64,000 bases of DNA, taken from contig NZ_LAKD02000047.1 of the NCBI RefSeq assembly GCF_000968685.2, forward strand, positions 62,001 to 126,000, given 5' to 3'. Within the stretch, counting starts at the first letter, position 1. Each line of letters opens with the position of its first letter. Shown in pieces: positions 8,048 through 17,092 of this stretch. The translations under genes and the position numbers were made by a program. The DNA is from Streptomyces antioxidans. Lineage in GTDB: Bacteria; Actinomycetota; Actinomycetes; Streptomycetales; Streptomycetaceae. Below the pieces are notes generated by a model, which saw only the letters and a program-made list of their open reading frames with translations, was not told the origin of the DNA and did no database searches.

Positions 8048-9073
8048 ATGTCCGCTGAGGCGGGCCGAGAGGGAGGTTCCCCGATGAATCCGCATCCGCG
8101 GGAAGAGCCCGGCTGGCGGCTGTTCCGGGGGGACGGCGTGCCCCGGCACGTGGAGATGCCGCCCGCCCCGCCGTGGCGCCGCTTCGGCGCCGGGGAACGG
8201 GCGGTCCCCGAGGGGGCCCCGTCCGCCTCCGGTCCGGCGCGCCCGGCGCCGTATCTGATCGAGCCCGAACACGCGGACGTGGTCAACGCGGCCCTCCATC
8301 TGCGGCGTCCGCTGCTCGTCACCGGCAGCCCCGGGACCGGCAAGTCCTCGCTCGCGCGGGCGATCGCGCAGGAGATGGACCTGGGCGAGGTGCTGCGCTG
8401 GCCGGTCAACAGCCGTTCCACCGTGCAGGACGCGCTCTACCGCTACGACGCGATCGGGCGGCTGCGCGAGACGGCCCTGACGCGTGACCGGGGCGAGGCC
8501 GAACCCGACATCGGCAGCTTCGTGCGGCTCGGGCCGCTGGGCACCGCGCTGGTGCCGGGCGCACGCCCCCGGGTGCTGCTCGTGGACGAGCTCGACAAGG
8601 GCGATGTCGACCTGCCGAACGATCTGCTGACCGTCTTCGAGGAGGGCGAGTTCGAGATCCCCGAGCTGGCCAGGCTGCCGGAGGAGCAGCCGGTGGTGGA
8701 GGTGTTCACCGAGCGGGCGGGCGAGCGGGCCACGGTGCGGCGGGGCCGGCTGGTGTGCGAGGAGTTCCCGGTCGTGGTGATCACCAGCAACGGTGAGCGC
8801 GACTTCCCGCCCGCCTTCCTGCGCCGCTGTGTCCGGCTGGAGCTGCCCACCCCCGACGAGTCACGGCTGCGGGCGATCGTCACCGCGCATCTGGGAGACG
8901 ACGCGCTGGAGGACGTCGACCAGCTGCTGGACGCCTTCCTCCGCCGCCGGGCGGCCCGCGAACTGGCGACCGACCAGTTGCTGAACGCCGTATTCCTACG
9001 GGCGGGCGGCCTGGACGTAACGGCGGACGGCCTGCTGGAAGCGGTGCTGCACCGCCTGGGCGGGGCGGTGTGA
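8048..9073 (+). CDS. MoxR-type AAA+ ATPase of the conflict operon
   Basis: 341 residues. Walker A is GSPGTGKSS at 93-101 with Lys99. Walker B is VLLVDELDK with Asp180 and Glu181. Sensor 1 is ITSNGERDFP, and FLRRC supplies the arginine-finger region. This is a complete, probably active MoxR ATPase, a family that pairs with vWA-domain proteins as a chaperone-like remodeller. The start at ATG 8048 is chosen because a full AGGAGG (8036-8041) lies 6 bases upstream; ATG 8084 is an alternative. The roughly 75-residue N-terminal extension is Pro-rich. The stop is 3 bases before the start of the next gene, so the two are probably translationally coupled. Confidence 0.88.
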   Translation: MSAEAGREGGSPMNPHPREEPGWRLFRGDGVPRHVEMPPAPPWRRFGAGERAVPEGAPSASGPARPAPYLIEPEHADVVNAALHLRRPLLVTGSPGTGKSSLARAIAQEMDLGEVLRWPVNSRSTVQDALYRYDAIGRLRETALTRDRGEAEPDIGSFVRLGPLGTALVPGARPRVLLVDELDKGDVDLPNDLLTVFEEGEFEIPELARLPEEQPVVEVFTERAGERATVRRGRLVCEEFPVVVITSNGERDFPPAFLRRCVRLELPTPDESRLRAIVTAHLGDDALEDVDQLLDAFLRRRAARELATDQLLNAVFLRAGGLDVTADGLLEAVLHRLGGAV

Positions 9074-9076
9074 CCC

Positions 9077-12000
9077 ATGGACCGGGGCGACACGGGGCCC
9101 GGCGACACGGAGCGTAGCGACGCCGGGCAAGGGCGCGCCGGGCGGCTGGGGCGGCTTGATGAGGCGGTTGGGGTTCTCGCGTCCAGCGGGCTTGAGCTGT
9201 CCAAGGAGGAGCTGCTCGACGCGCTCTGGCTGGCCGGGCGGCTGCCCGAGGACGGCGTGGAGCGGGCGCCCCTGGCCCGGGCGGTGATGCGCGGCGGGAC
9301 GGCGCTGCCCGCCACCCGCCCCGGGCCCGTGCCCCGTCCCGTGACCTCGGCCTCAGACTCGGACTCCGTCCCGGACTCGCCGACCCCGCTCGGCCAGCGG
9401 ACCGACCGGCCGACCGCACCCGACCGCACCGCGCAGGCCAATGGCGGCGACCCCGGCGAGCGGCGGCCGGACGGCCCGCCGGAGCAGGGACCCGCCCGGA
9501 CCCCGCGCGGGGGCGGGCAGCGGCTGCGCGGTCTGTACGGCGGCGGCCAGGCGCCCGCTGTGGAGGGCCGTCCGGAGGGCGCGGCTCCGGACGCGCGGCG
9601 CGCGCTGCCGCTGCGCGTGCCCGAGGACAAGGCGCTGCACCAAGAGCTCTCCATCGGCCGCGCCCTGCGCCCGCTCAAACAGCACCGCCCCAACCCGCTC
9701 AAGCGGGAGTTCGACGAGGCCGCCACCGCCACCGCGCTCGCCGAGACCGGGCTGCCGGACGTGGTGACCCGCCCCGCCCGTGAGCGCTGGCTCGATCTCG
9801 CGCTCGTCATCGACGACGGCATGTCGATGCTGCTGTGGCGGCGGCTCGCCGTCGAGCTGCGCACCGTACTGCAGCGCTCGGGCGCCTTCCGGGTCGTCCG
9901 GGTGCTGGGCCTGCACACGCGCGGCGGTGGCGCCCCCGCGCTGCGCGCCCGCCCCTACGCCCCGGAGGCGCCCCTGCTGCCCACGACGGCGCTCTCGGAC
10001 CCCTCCGGACACACGCTGGTGCTCGTGGTGAGCGACGGGGTGGGCACGGCGTGGCGGAACGGGCGGATGGGCCGGGTGCTGGCGCGCTGGGCGGGGCTCG
10101 GCCCCACGGCGGTGGTGCACGCGCTGCCGCCCCGGCTGTGGGAGGGCTCCGGGATCCGCACCCGGCGCTGGCAGGTGCGGACCCGCAGACCGGGTTCGGC
10201 CAACGCGGACTGGACGGTCGCGGATCCGGTGCTGCCCGCCGCCCTGGCCCGCTTCGCGGGGGTGCCGGTTCCGGTGCTGGAGCCGGACGCCGGGCCGCTG
10301 GCCGACTGGGCCCGGCTGATCGCCTCCGCGAGCGGTACGACGGTGCTCCCGCTGCTGGTCCCGCCACGCGACGGCCAGCATGACCGCCCAGCCGACAGCC
10401 CCCGCGCCGCCCCGGCCACCCCCGCCCCAGCGGATGAGCTGGGCCGCGTCCAGCGGTTCCGGGACGCGGCCTCCCCGGAGGCGTACCGGCTGGCGGCCCA
10501 TCTCGCCGCCGTGGCCCCGCTGCCGGTGCCCGTGATGCGGATGGTGCAGAAGGCGGTGGACGGCAGGACCGACACCGGACGGCTGGCCGAGGTGTTCCTG
10601 GGCGGCGTGATGCGCCCCGTCGAGCCGCCCGCCTCGGCGGGTGCTGACCCGCTGCCGCCCGAACACCGCCCCTTCACCTTCACCGACGCGGCCCAGCGGG
10701 CGCTGCTGGGCGCGGTGCCGTTGGCGGAGCTGGTCGCGACCAGTCGGCTGATCGGCCGTCGGCTCGAGCAACTGGCGGGCCGCTCCCCCGACTTCCCGGC
10801 CTGGCTGGCCGACCCGGGCGGCAGCCACCGGCTCCCGCCCGGCGCCCGGCCCTTCAGCACGGTGGAGCGGCGACTGGCGGCCCGGCTGGGAGCGCCGCCC
10901 CGGCCGTCGGCGTTCGCGACGCCAACGCCAACGCCAACGCCAACAACGACGCCAACTCCGACAGCGGAAGCGACGACGGCGACGTTGCAGTGGCGCCCTC
11001 TGGCATCCCGCGATCCGCGGGTGCTCGGCCCGTACCGGCTGCGGAGGGCCGGGCCGCGGGGCGCGCGCGTCGTGCCCTATCTGGGCCAGGACGCCTACGG
11101 CGAGGAGGCCGTCGTCACCGTCGCCCCCGAGCTTCCCACGCCGCGGGCCGCGGCCCTGCTCGGGGTGCAGGCGGAGGCGCTGCGCCGGATGGACGGCCGC
11201 CATGCGCCCCGGCTGCTGCGCGAGGGGCTGGACGAGGACGTTCCCTGGGTGGCCGAAGAAGTGTTCCTCGGCCACCGGCTGCACGACGTCCTCTTCGAGC
11301 GCGCCGATCAGTGGGACGGGCACACCGCCCTCGCGATCGCCCGGCGGATCGCGGACGCGGTGCGGGTGTGCGCGGCCGAGGGGATGGCACACGGCGACCT
11401 CACCGTCAACACCGTGCACATCGCCGGCGAGGACGTCTTCGTGACCGGCTGGTCCTCGGCCCGCATCGACGGTGTGCCGTCCCCGACGACCCTCGGGAGC
11501 GGCCCGCCCACTCCCGAGGAGAACGTGGGTGGGCTGGGCGTCATCCTGCTGTGCCTCGGCGGCGGGGGACAGCAGTACGCGTACGGCCGGGACGCCCATG
11601 ACATGCCGCGCTGGAGCGGTGACGCGTGGCGGCCGGTCCGGGACATGGTGCGGGCGTGCCTGGAGCGGCAGGGCCGCCCGACCGCCGCGCAGGTCTGCGC
11701 ATTCCTCACCGACTTCCGGCCGGACGCCGGGGCACGGGAAGCCCACCCCCGGCGCCCGCGGTCCGAGCGGCCCACCACCTGCGCGCTGTGCGGCAATCCG
11801 CTGGACCCGCACGACCGCTTCTGCGACGCGTGCGGTGCGGATCTGACCACGGCACCGCCGCTGTCGGCGCCCCCCGACCCCGCCGGCGCTCCCCGCACCG
11901 AACCCGCGAGCGACCTGCCGTCGTTCGGCCAGTACCGCGCCCACCGCAGGCTCGGCGGCAGCCGTGGGTACGGCGTCTATCTGGCCCGTGCGACACACGA

Positions 12001-13630
12001 CCCCAGGGGGCAGGTCGTGATCCGCACCGCCGAGGGGGCGAAGCGGGAGCTGCGCACCGAGGCGGAGGCGCTGCGGCGGATGTCCGGGCACTACGCGCCA
12101 CGGCTCTTCGCGGACGCCTCCTCCCTCGACCCCCCGTGGATCACGCAGGAGTTCATCCACCTGCCCGACGGCTCACCGGCCCCGCCCCTGTCCGCGCTGC
12201 TGGGCCGGAGGTCCGACGGCTCACCCCCGCTGGACGCCGTGCACGCCGCCACCATCGGGCTGCGCATCGCCGAGGCGGTGAACATGTGCTCGCTCAAGGG
12301 CGTGGGTCTCGGGACCCTTACGGCGGACACCGTGCTCGTCGTCGGCCGTACGGTGAAGCTCATCCGCTGGACCGACGCGAGCATCGACGCCCGCCGTGGG
12401 ACCCCCACCGCCGCGGACAACGTCTACGCCCTGGGCGAGATCCTCCGCGCCCTGAGCGACGCACAGCCGACCGCTCAGCTCTCCCAGACGGGCGCCGTAT
12501 GGCGGGATCCCCAGCTGATCTCGACCATCTCGGCCTGTCTGGACGAGCGGCCGGAGGGACGGCCGTCGGCGGGCCGGGTGGCGGACGTCCTCGTCCAGTG
12601 CCTGCCGCCCGTGCTGACCCTGGCCCATACGCCGTACGAGGTCGAGACCTCGGCCCCGCCCCCAGCGGCGGACGGGGCACCGGACGCCGGGCCCGCCCCC
12701 ACGACCGCCCCCGAGCAGCCGCAGCCCCCGCGCTCCACCCGCTCGCGCCTGGCCGCGCTCGTGGGGCTCGGCGGGCGGTCGGCCAGGGCGGAGCAGCGGC
12801 GGCGCAAGCTGGACCTCATCCGTACGCCGCTGCCGTCCTGCCACCGCATCGCGGTGATCAGCCTTCCCTACAACGCCAGGCGCACCGCCACGACCCTCGC
12901 CCTGGGCGCGGTCCTCGCGAGCGAGCGCCAGGACAAGGTGATCGCGGTGGACGCGATGCCCGGCGGTGACTCCCTCACCCGCCGAGTCGGCGCCGACTCC
13001 CCCGGCCCCCGAGTCGGCGACGGCTGGTCCGGGGGGACCATCGCCGACCTGGCCCGCGCCGATCTGTCCGGCGACGACGCCGACGCCATCCGGCGCTTCA
13101 CCTCGTGGCTGCCCTCCGGGCTCGAGGTCCTTCTCGGCGACCCCACCCCGAGGAGTCTCGTGGGCCGTGCGGCCCCGATCGACGACATGGAGTACCGCCG
13201 CGTGATGGCCCTGCTGGCGCGGCACTACCCGCTCGTCCTCAGCGACTCGGACACCAGCGGGCTCCACCGCGCCATGCGGGGGATCCCCGATCTCGCCGAC
13301 CAGTTGATCGTCGTCACCACTCCCTCGGTGGAGCACATGAGGAGCGCCCACCAGGCCCTGGACCGGCTGGCCGAGGACGGGCACCCGGACCTGGTGCGAG
13401 GCGCCATCACCGTGGTCAACATGTCCCACGACGTGCCCTGGACCGATCATTACGAGAGCCTTACGGCGGGGTTCCGGGACCGCTGCCGCGGCGTGGCCGT
13501 GGTGCCGTACGACGAGCACCTGGCGTACCGGGGCGAGATCGACCTCCGGCTGCTCGCTTCCAGGACCCTCGACGCCTACCTCGATCTCGCCGCCCTGGTC
13601 GCGGAGGGGTTCCCGGGGGCCGGGACATAG
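9077..13630 (+). CDS. SAV_2336N/vWA-like protein with two pseudokinases, zinc ribbon and MinD-like domain
   Basis: 1517 residues. Order: short N-terminal helical segment; Pro-rich linker (about 60-170); SAV_2336N/vWA-like domain (about 175-440) with a modified MIDAS D246-x-G248-x-S250 and VSDGVGTAW; a helical region; a Thr-Pro linker; pseudokinase 1 (about 650-880); zinc ribbon with Cys902, 905, 916 and 919; pseudokinase 2 (about 950-1190); and a MinD/ParA-like domain (about 1255-1510). Pseudokinase 1 keeps H772-G-D774...N778 but lacks the VAIK lysine and has TGW where DFG belongs. Pseudokinase 2 has lost the HxD as well (GLGTLTADT). The MinD-like domain has PYNARRTATT where a GKT loop is expected but keeps a Walker-B-like VIAVDAMPG. 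Last gene of the operon; probably the specificity or effector scaffold (inference). Confidence 0.8.
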   Translation: MDRGDTGPGDTERSDAGQGRAGRLGRLDEAVGVLASSGLELSKEELLDALWLAGRLPEDGVERAPLARAVMRGGTALPATRPGPVPRPVTSASDSDSVPDSPTPLGQRTDRPTAPDRTAQANGGDPGERRPDGPPEQGPARTPRGGGQRLRGLYGGGQAPAVEGRPEGAAPDARRALPLRVPEDKALHQELSIGRALRPLKQHRPNPLKREFDEAATATALAETGLPDVVTRPARERWLDLALVIDDGMSMLLWRRLAVELRTVLQRSGAFRVVRVLGLHTRGGGAPALRARPYAPEAPLLPTTALSDPSGHTLVLVVSDGVGTAWRNGRMGRVLARWAGLGPTAVVHALPPRLWEGSGIRTRRWQVRTRRPGSANADWTVADPVLPAALARFAGVPVPVLEPDAGPLADWARLIASASGTTVLPLLVPPRDGQHDRPADSPRAAPATPAPADELGRVQRFRDAASPEAYRLAAHLAAVAPLPVPVMRMVQKAVDGRTDTGRLAEVFLGGVMRPVEPPASAGADPLPPEHRPFTFTDAAQRALLGAVPLAELVATSRLIGRRLEQLAGRSPDFPAWLADPGGSHRLPPGARPFSTVERRLAARLGAPPRPSAFATPTPTPTPTTTPTPTAEATTATLQWRPLASRDPRVLGPYRLRRAGPRGARVVPYLGQDAYGEEAVVTVAPELPTPRAAALLGVQAEALRRMDGRHAPRLLREGLDEDVPWVAEEVFLGHRLHDVLFERADQWDGHTALAIARRIADAVRVCAAEGMAHGDLTVNTVHIAGEDVFVTGWSSARIDGVPSPTTLGSGPPTPEENVGGLGVILLCLGGGGQQYAYGRDAHDMPRWSGDAWRPVRDMVRACLERQGRPTAAQVCAFLTDFRPDAGAREAHPRRPRSERPTTCALCGNPLDPHDRFCDACGADLTTAPPLSAPPDPAGAPRTEPASDLPSFGQYRAHRRLGGSRGYGVYLARATHDPRGQVVIRTAEGAKRELRTEAEALRRMSGHYAPRLFADASSLDPPWITQEFIHLPDGSPAPPLSALLGRRSDGSPPLDAVHAATIGLRIAEAVNMCSLKGVGLGTLTADTVLVVGRTVKLIRWTDASIDARRGTPTAADNVYALGEILRALSDAQPTAQLSQTGAVWRDPQLISTISACLDERPEGRPSAGRVADVLVQCLPPVLTLAHTPYEVETSAPPPAADGAPDAGPAPTTAPEQPQPPRSTRSRLAALVGLGGRSARAEQRRRKLDLIRTPLPSCHRIAVISLPYNARRTATTLALGAVLASERQDKVIAVDAMPGGDSLTRRVGADSPGPRVGDGWSGGTIADLARADLSGDDADAIRRFTSWLPSGLEVLLGDPTPRSLVGRAAPIDDMEYRRVMALLARHYPLVLSDSDTSGLHRAMRGIPDLADQLIVVTTPSVEHMRSAHQALDRLAEDGHPDLVRGAITVVNMSHDVPWTDHYESLTAGFRDRCRGVAVVPYDEHLAYRGEIDLRLLASRTLDAYLDLAALVAEGFPGAGT

Positions 13631-13660
13631 CGCCCGCCGCGAGGGCCTATCCTCTACGCC

Positions 13661-14596
13661 ATGTCGTCCGCCGATTTGATCCGCATCGTCTCCCGTTCCT
13701 CCCCCATGGCCCTCGCCCAGGTCGAGCGGGTCCGTACCGAGCTGGCCGCGCTGCGGCCGGGCATCCGTACGGAGGTCGTGCCGGTCACCACCTCCGGCGA
13801 CCGGTGGATGGGCGAGCTGTCGAAGCTGGGCGGGAAGGGGGCGTTCACCAAGGAGGTGGACGCCGCGCTGCTGGCGGGTGAGGCGGATCTCGCGGTGCAC
13901 TGCATCAAGGACGTGCCCGCCGACCGTCCGCTGCCCGCGGGCACGGTCTTCGCCGCGTACCTCAAGCGGGACGACATCCGCGACGCCGTGATCCACCCCG
14001 GCGGGCTGACCCTCGACGAGATGCCCACGGGGACCCGGATCGGCACCTCCTCGGTCCGCCGCGTGGCCCAACTGGCCATCAGCCACCCGCAGTTGGAGTG
14101 CGTGCCGATGCGGGGCAACGCCAACCGGCGGCTGGAGAAGCTGGACGCGGGCGAGTGTGACGCGCTGCTGCTTGCCGTCTCTGGGCTCGAGCGGATCGGC
14201 CGTACGGACCGGATCAGCGAGATCCTGCCGGTGGACACGATGTGCCCGCCGATCGGGGCCGGGGTGCTGGGGCTCCAGTGCCGGGAGGACGACACCGAGA
14301 CGATCGAGGCCGTGGCCGGGCTCGGCGACGCCGCCGTCTGGAAGGAAATCACCGCGGAGCGCATGCTGCTGCATGTCCTCCAGGGCCACTGCAACTCCCC
14401 CATCGCGGGCTACGCCAGGGCCGAGCGTGACGGCCGCCTCTCGCTGCGCGCCAGGGTCTTCAGCCCCGACGGCAAGACGGTCCTGGACGCCCATGAGTGG
14501 GCGGGCCCCCTGGACCCGGCCACCCTGGGAACGTCGGTCGCGGTGGCACTGCTCCGGCAGGGCGCCCGCGAGGTCATCGACACCATCCCGCACTGA
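13661..14596 (+). CDS. hemC: Hydroxymethylbilane synthase (porphobilinogen deaminase)
   Basis: Joins four porphobilinogens into hydroxymethylbilane in tetrapyrrole synthesis. It is 311 residues, the usual length. Visible motifs are VTTSGDRW, KGAFTKEVD, HCIKDVPAD (the catalytic-Asp region), IGTSSVRR and VPMRGNANRRL. Cys244 in LQGHCNSPIAGYA is the attachment site for the dipyrromethane cofactor. No hemA, hemB or hemD is next to it, so it may be a second copy apart from the main haem cluster. TATCCT at 13648-13653 lies 8 bases before the ATG with no Shine-Dalgarno, suggesting leaderless transcription. It follows the conflict operon by 30 bases on the same strand but looks functionally unrelated. 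Confidence 0.92.
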   Translation: MSSADLIRIVSRSSPMALAQVERVRTELAALRPGIRTEVVPVTTSGDRWMGELSKLGGKGAFTKEVDAALLAGEADLAVHCIKDVPADRPLPAGTVFAAYLKRDDIRDAVIHPGGLTLDEMPTGTRIGTSSVRRVAQLAISHPQLECVPMRGNANRRLEKLDAGECDALLLAVSGLERIGRTDRISEILPVDTMCPPIGAGVLGLQCREDDTETIEAVAGLGDAAVWKEITAERMLLHVLQGHCNSPIAGYARAERDGRLSLRARVFSPDGKTVLDAHEWAGPLDPATLGTSVAVALLRQGAREVIDTIPH

Positions 14597-14668
14597 GGCG
14601 GCGTCCCGCCTGGGGCGGTGGCATGCTGCGCTGCGGCTGCGGCAGCCCGCGCTGCGGCGATAACCCGC

Positions 14669-16090
14669 CTACCGCGCCCGCAGCCTCCGCCACACCGCGC
14701 GTGCCGCGTGGTGACCCGACATCCCGTGGACGCCGGGGCCCGGCGGGGTGGCGGAGGAGCAGAGGTAGACCGCCGGGTGGGCGGTGGCGTACGGGACGCG
14801 GGCGAGCTTGGGCCGTATGACGGCCTGAAGGCCCTCGAAGGCGCCGCAGGCGATGTCGCCGTCGATGTAGTTGGCGTTGCGGGCGGCGAGTTCGGGTGGC
14901 CCGGCCACCGTGCGGGCCAGGACCAGATCGCGGAAACCCGGGGCGAAGCGCTCGAGTTGACGCTCGATCACCTCCGTGGCGTCGCCCTTCCAGCCGCTGG
15001 GCACATGGCCGTAGGCCCAGAAGGTGTGCTTGCCCTCCGGGGCGCGGGAGGGGTCGAGGAGGCTGGGCTGGGCGGTGATCAGGAACGGCACGGAGGGGTC
15101 GCGGCCGTCGACGGCGGCCCGCAGCGCCGCGCCGATCTCGCCGGAGGTGGGGCCGACGTGGACGGTGCCCGCGCGGCGGGCGTCGGGCGCGGTCCAGGGC
15201 ACCGGTCCGGACAGCGCGTAGTCGATTTTGAAGGCGCTGGCCCCGTAGCGGTAGCGGCGGTAGGCGTTGCCGAGTCCGGCGATACGGGCCAGGGCCCGCG
15301 GCGAGGTGTCGAAGATGTAGGCGCGGGCGGGCGGCAGCTCGTCCAGCCGCTTGACCTCGGTGGAGACGTGGATCGCCCCGCCGTGTGCGCGCAGGTACGC
15401 CCCCAGCGCGTCCACGATCGACTGGGAGCCGCCGCGCGGGATCGGCCAGCCGACCTCATGGGCCGCGATGGCGAACATCAGGGCGGGGCCGCCGGTGGCC
15501 GGTGCGCTGGTGGGCGCGATGGCGTGCCCGGCCAGCCCGGCGAACAGGGCGCGCGCCTTCTCGTCGCGGAACCGCAGCGGGCCCGCGAGCAGGGAGACCG
15601 GCTGGAGCGCGTGCAGCCCGAAGCGGGCCCAGGTGATCGGGTCGCGGGGCAGCCCGTCCCAGTGGGCGCGCAGCAGATCGGGGGCGAGGGTGGCCCAGCG
15701 GCCCAGGTAGGGCGCCAGCAGCCGTCGGTAGGTACCGGCGTCGCGGGGGCCGAGCGACATGGCGGTCTCGCCGACCGAGCGGGCCAGCACCGCGGCCGTG
15801 CCGTCCGGGAAGGGGTGGGCCAGCGGCAGCTCGGGGTGGAGCCATTCCAGGCCGTACCGGGCCAGCGGCATCCGCTCGAAGGCCGGGGAGCCGATGGCGA
15901 GGGGGTGCACGGCGGAGCAGGGATCGTGCCGGAAGCTGGGGAGGGTCAGCTCTTCGGTGCGTGAGCCCCCGCCGATGGTGTCCGCGGCCTCGAAGACCTC
16001 CACCGCGCAGCCGCGGCGGGCGAGTTCGACGGCCGCGGTCAGCCCGTTCGGTCCGGCACCCACTACGACCGCGTCGAGCATGGACGGCAC
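14669..16090 (-). CDS. FAD-dependent oxidoreductase, phytoene dehydrogenase-like (PYROXD2 type)
   Basis: 473 residues. The N-terminal dinucleotide-binding motif is VVVGAGPNGLTAAVELARRG followed by FEAADTIGGG. The C-terminal FAD motif is YLCSSATPPGPGVHGMSGHHAA. The mid-region (PRGGSQSIVDALGAYLRAHGG) is typical of phytoene desaturase-like and PYROXD2-like enzymes. No carotenoid genes are nearby, so carotenoid synthesis is not implied; the substrate is unknown. It lies 38 bases downstream of the inositol-phosphatase-family gene on the same strand and is probably cotranscribed with it. It is convergent with hemC across 72 bases that contain GC-rich repeats but no clean terminator. Confidence 0.85.
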   Translation of the reverse strand: MPSMLDAVVVGAGPNGLTAAVELARRGCAVEVFEAADTIGGGSRTEELTLPSFRHDPCSAVHPLAIGSPAFERMPLARYGLEWLHPELPLAHPFPDGTAAVLARSVGETAMSLGPRDAGTYRRLLAPYLGRWATLAPDLLRAHWDGLPRDPITWARFGLHALQPVSLLAGPLRFRDEKARALFAGLAGHAIAPTSAPATGGPALMFAIAAHEVGWPIPRGGSQSIVDALGAYLRAHGGAIHVSTEVKRLDELPPARAYIFDTSPRALARIAGLGNAYRRYRYGASAFKIDYALSGPVPWTAPDARRAGTVHVGPTSGEIGAALRAAVDGRDPSVPFLITAQPSLLDPSRAPEGKHTFWAYGHVPSGWKGDATEVIERQLERFAPGFRDLVLARTVAGPPELAARNANYIDGDIACGAFEGLQAVIRPKLARVPYATAHPAVYLCSSATPPGPGVHGMSGHHAARAVWRRLRAR

Positions 16091-16128
16091 GTCGGCTCCC
16101 CCTCGTCCTTGAGGTATCGGTGGAACGG

Positions 16129-16956
16129 TCAGCCGGCGTCGGCCAGCAGGCCCAGGATATGCCGAACGGCCGCCTCGTCCCTGGCCGCCGTGAAAGGAAG
16201 GGCGTTGCCCCCGGTGATGCGGAACGGCTTGCCGTCGAGCGTGCTGTGTGCCCCGCCCGCCTCGTCGACCAGCAGCAGACCGGCGGCGTGGTCCCAGGCG
16301 TTCTCCCAGGTGAAGGCGACGCCGTCGAGCTGCCCCCGGGCCACGTTCAGATACTCCAGACCGGCCGAGCCGCAGGGGCGCGCCTCGATCCCCGGCGCCC
16401 GCAGGCCCGACAGGGTGCGCTTCTCCGCGTCGGTGGTGAAGTCGTAGTGGGAGATGGCGACGTGGAGGGGGGTGCCCGGCTCCGGGGAGCCACTGTGGAC
16501 CGGCTCGCCGTTCAGCAGTGCGCCCCCGCCTCGGCGGGCGGTGGCCATCAGACCGAGCACCGGGGCGTAGGTCCAGGACGCGAGGAGCTCTTCTCGGTGG
16601 GCGAGGGTGACCAGCGTGGCGAAGCCGGGGTCGCCGTGGACGAACTGCCGGGTGCCGTCGACCGGGTCGACGATCCAGACGGGCGCGTCGCCGCCGAGGG
16701 CGGTGAGCACGGCCGGGTCGGCGTGCACCGCCTCCTCGCCCACCACCACGGAGCCGGGCAGCAGCTTGCCGAGGGCGTCGGTCAGCTGCTCCTCGGCCTG
16801 CCGGTCGGCGGTGGTGACCAGGTCGTGCGGGCCCTGCTTCTCGACGATCTCATGGGCGGCGAGCTGCCGGAAGCGCGGCATGACCTGCTCGGCGACCGCC
16901 GCGCGTACCGCCTCCTCCACCGCGCCGAGATCACCGGCGAGAAATTCATCGATCAT
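16129..16956 (-). CDS. Inositol monophosphatase family protein
   Basis: 275 residues; Mg-dependent phosphomonoesterase fold. Metal-ligand motifs are visible: GEEAVHAD (first Glu ligand), PVWIVDPVDGTRQFVHG (the WIVDPxDGT signature) and WENAWDHAAGLLLVDEAGG (WDxAAGxLLVxEAGG). Substrates in this family include inositol phosphates, fructose-1,6-bisphosphate, histidinol phosphate and PAP; nothing here separates them. First gene of a two-gene unit with the FAD oxidoreductase. ATG 16956 is used. The 136-base upstream gap separates it from the LLM gene on the same strand and should contain its promoter. Confidence 0.88.
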   Translation of the reverse strand: MIDEFLAGDLGAVEEAVRAAVAEQVMPRFRQLAAHEIVEKQGPHDLVTTADRQAEEQLTDALGKLLPGSVVVGEEAVHADPAVLTALGGDAPVWIVDPVDGTRQFVHGDPGFATLVTLAHREELLASWTYAPVLGLMATARRGGGALLNGEPVHSGSPEPGTPLHVAISHYDFTTDAEKRTLSGLRAPGIEARPCGSAGLEYLNVARGQLDGVAFTWENAWDHAAGLLLVDEAGGAHSTLDGKPFRITGGNALPFTAARDEAAVRHILGLLADAG

Positions 16957-17092
16957 GTGTTCATCGAATCATGTCTCCGCGACAGCGGGTGACCCGGCGA
17001 CCGCGGGAAGGTGTCATCGAGGTGAAGGGAGGGACTGCCGCGCATCCCTCCCTGACCGGCAGCGTGGCTCGACGGCCAGCCCGAGAAGCGGG

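Noticed and set aside
9353..12160. Very long minus-strand open frame opposite the SAV_2336N gene
   Set aside because: Arg/Pro/Gly-rich translation without domains. It is the antisense shadow expected in GC-rich DNA, and the plus-strand protein has clear domains.
12221..14593. 790-codon minus-strand frame spanning the conflict gene end and hemC
   Set aside because: Crosses two well-supported plus-strand genes and has low-complexity composition and no recognisable motif.
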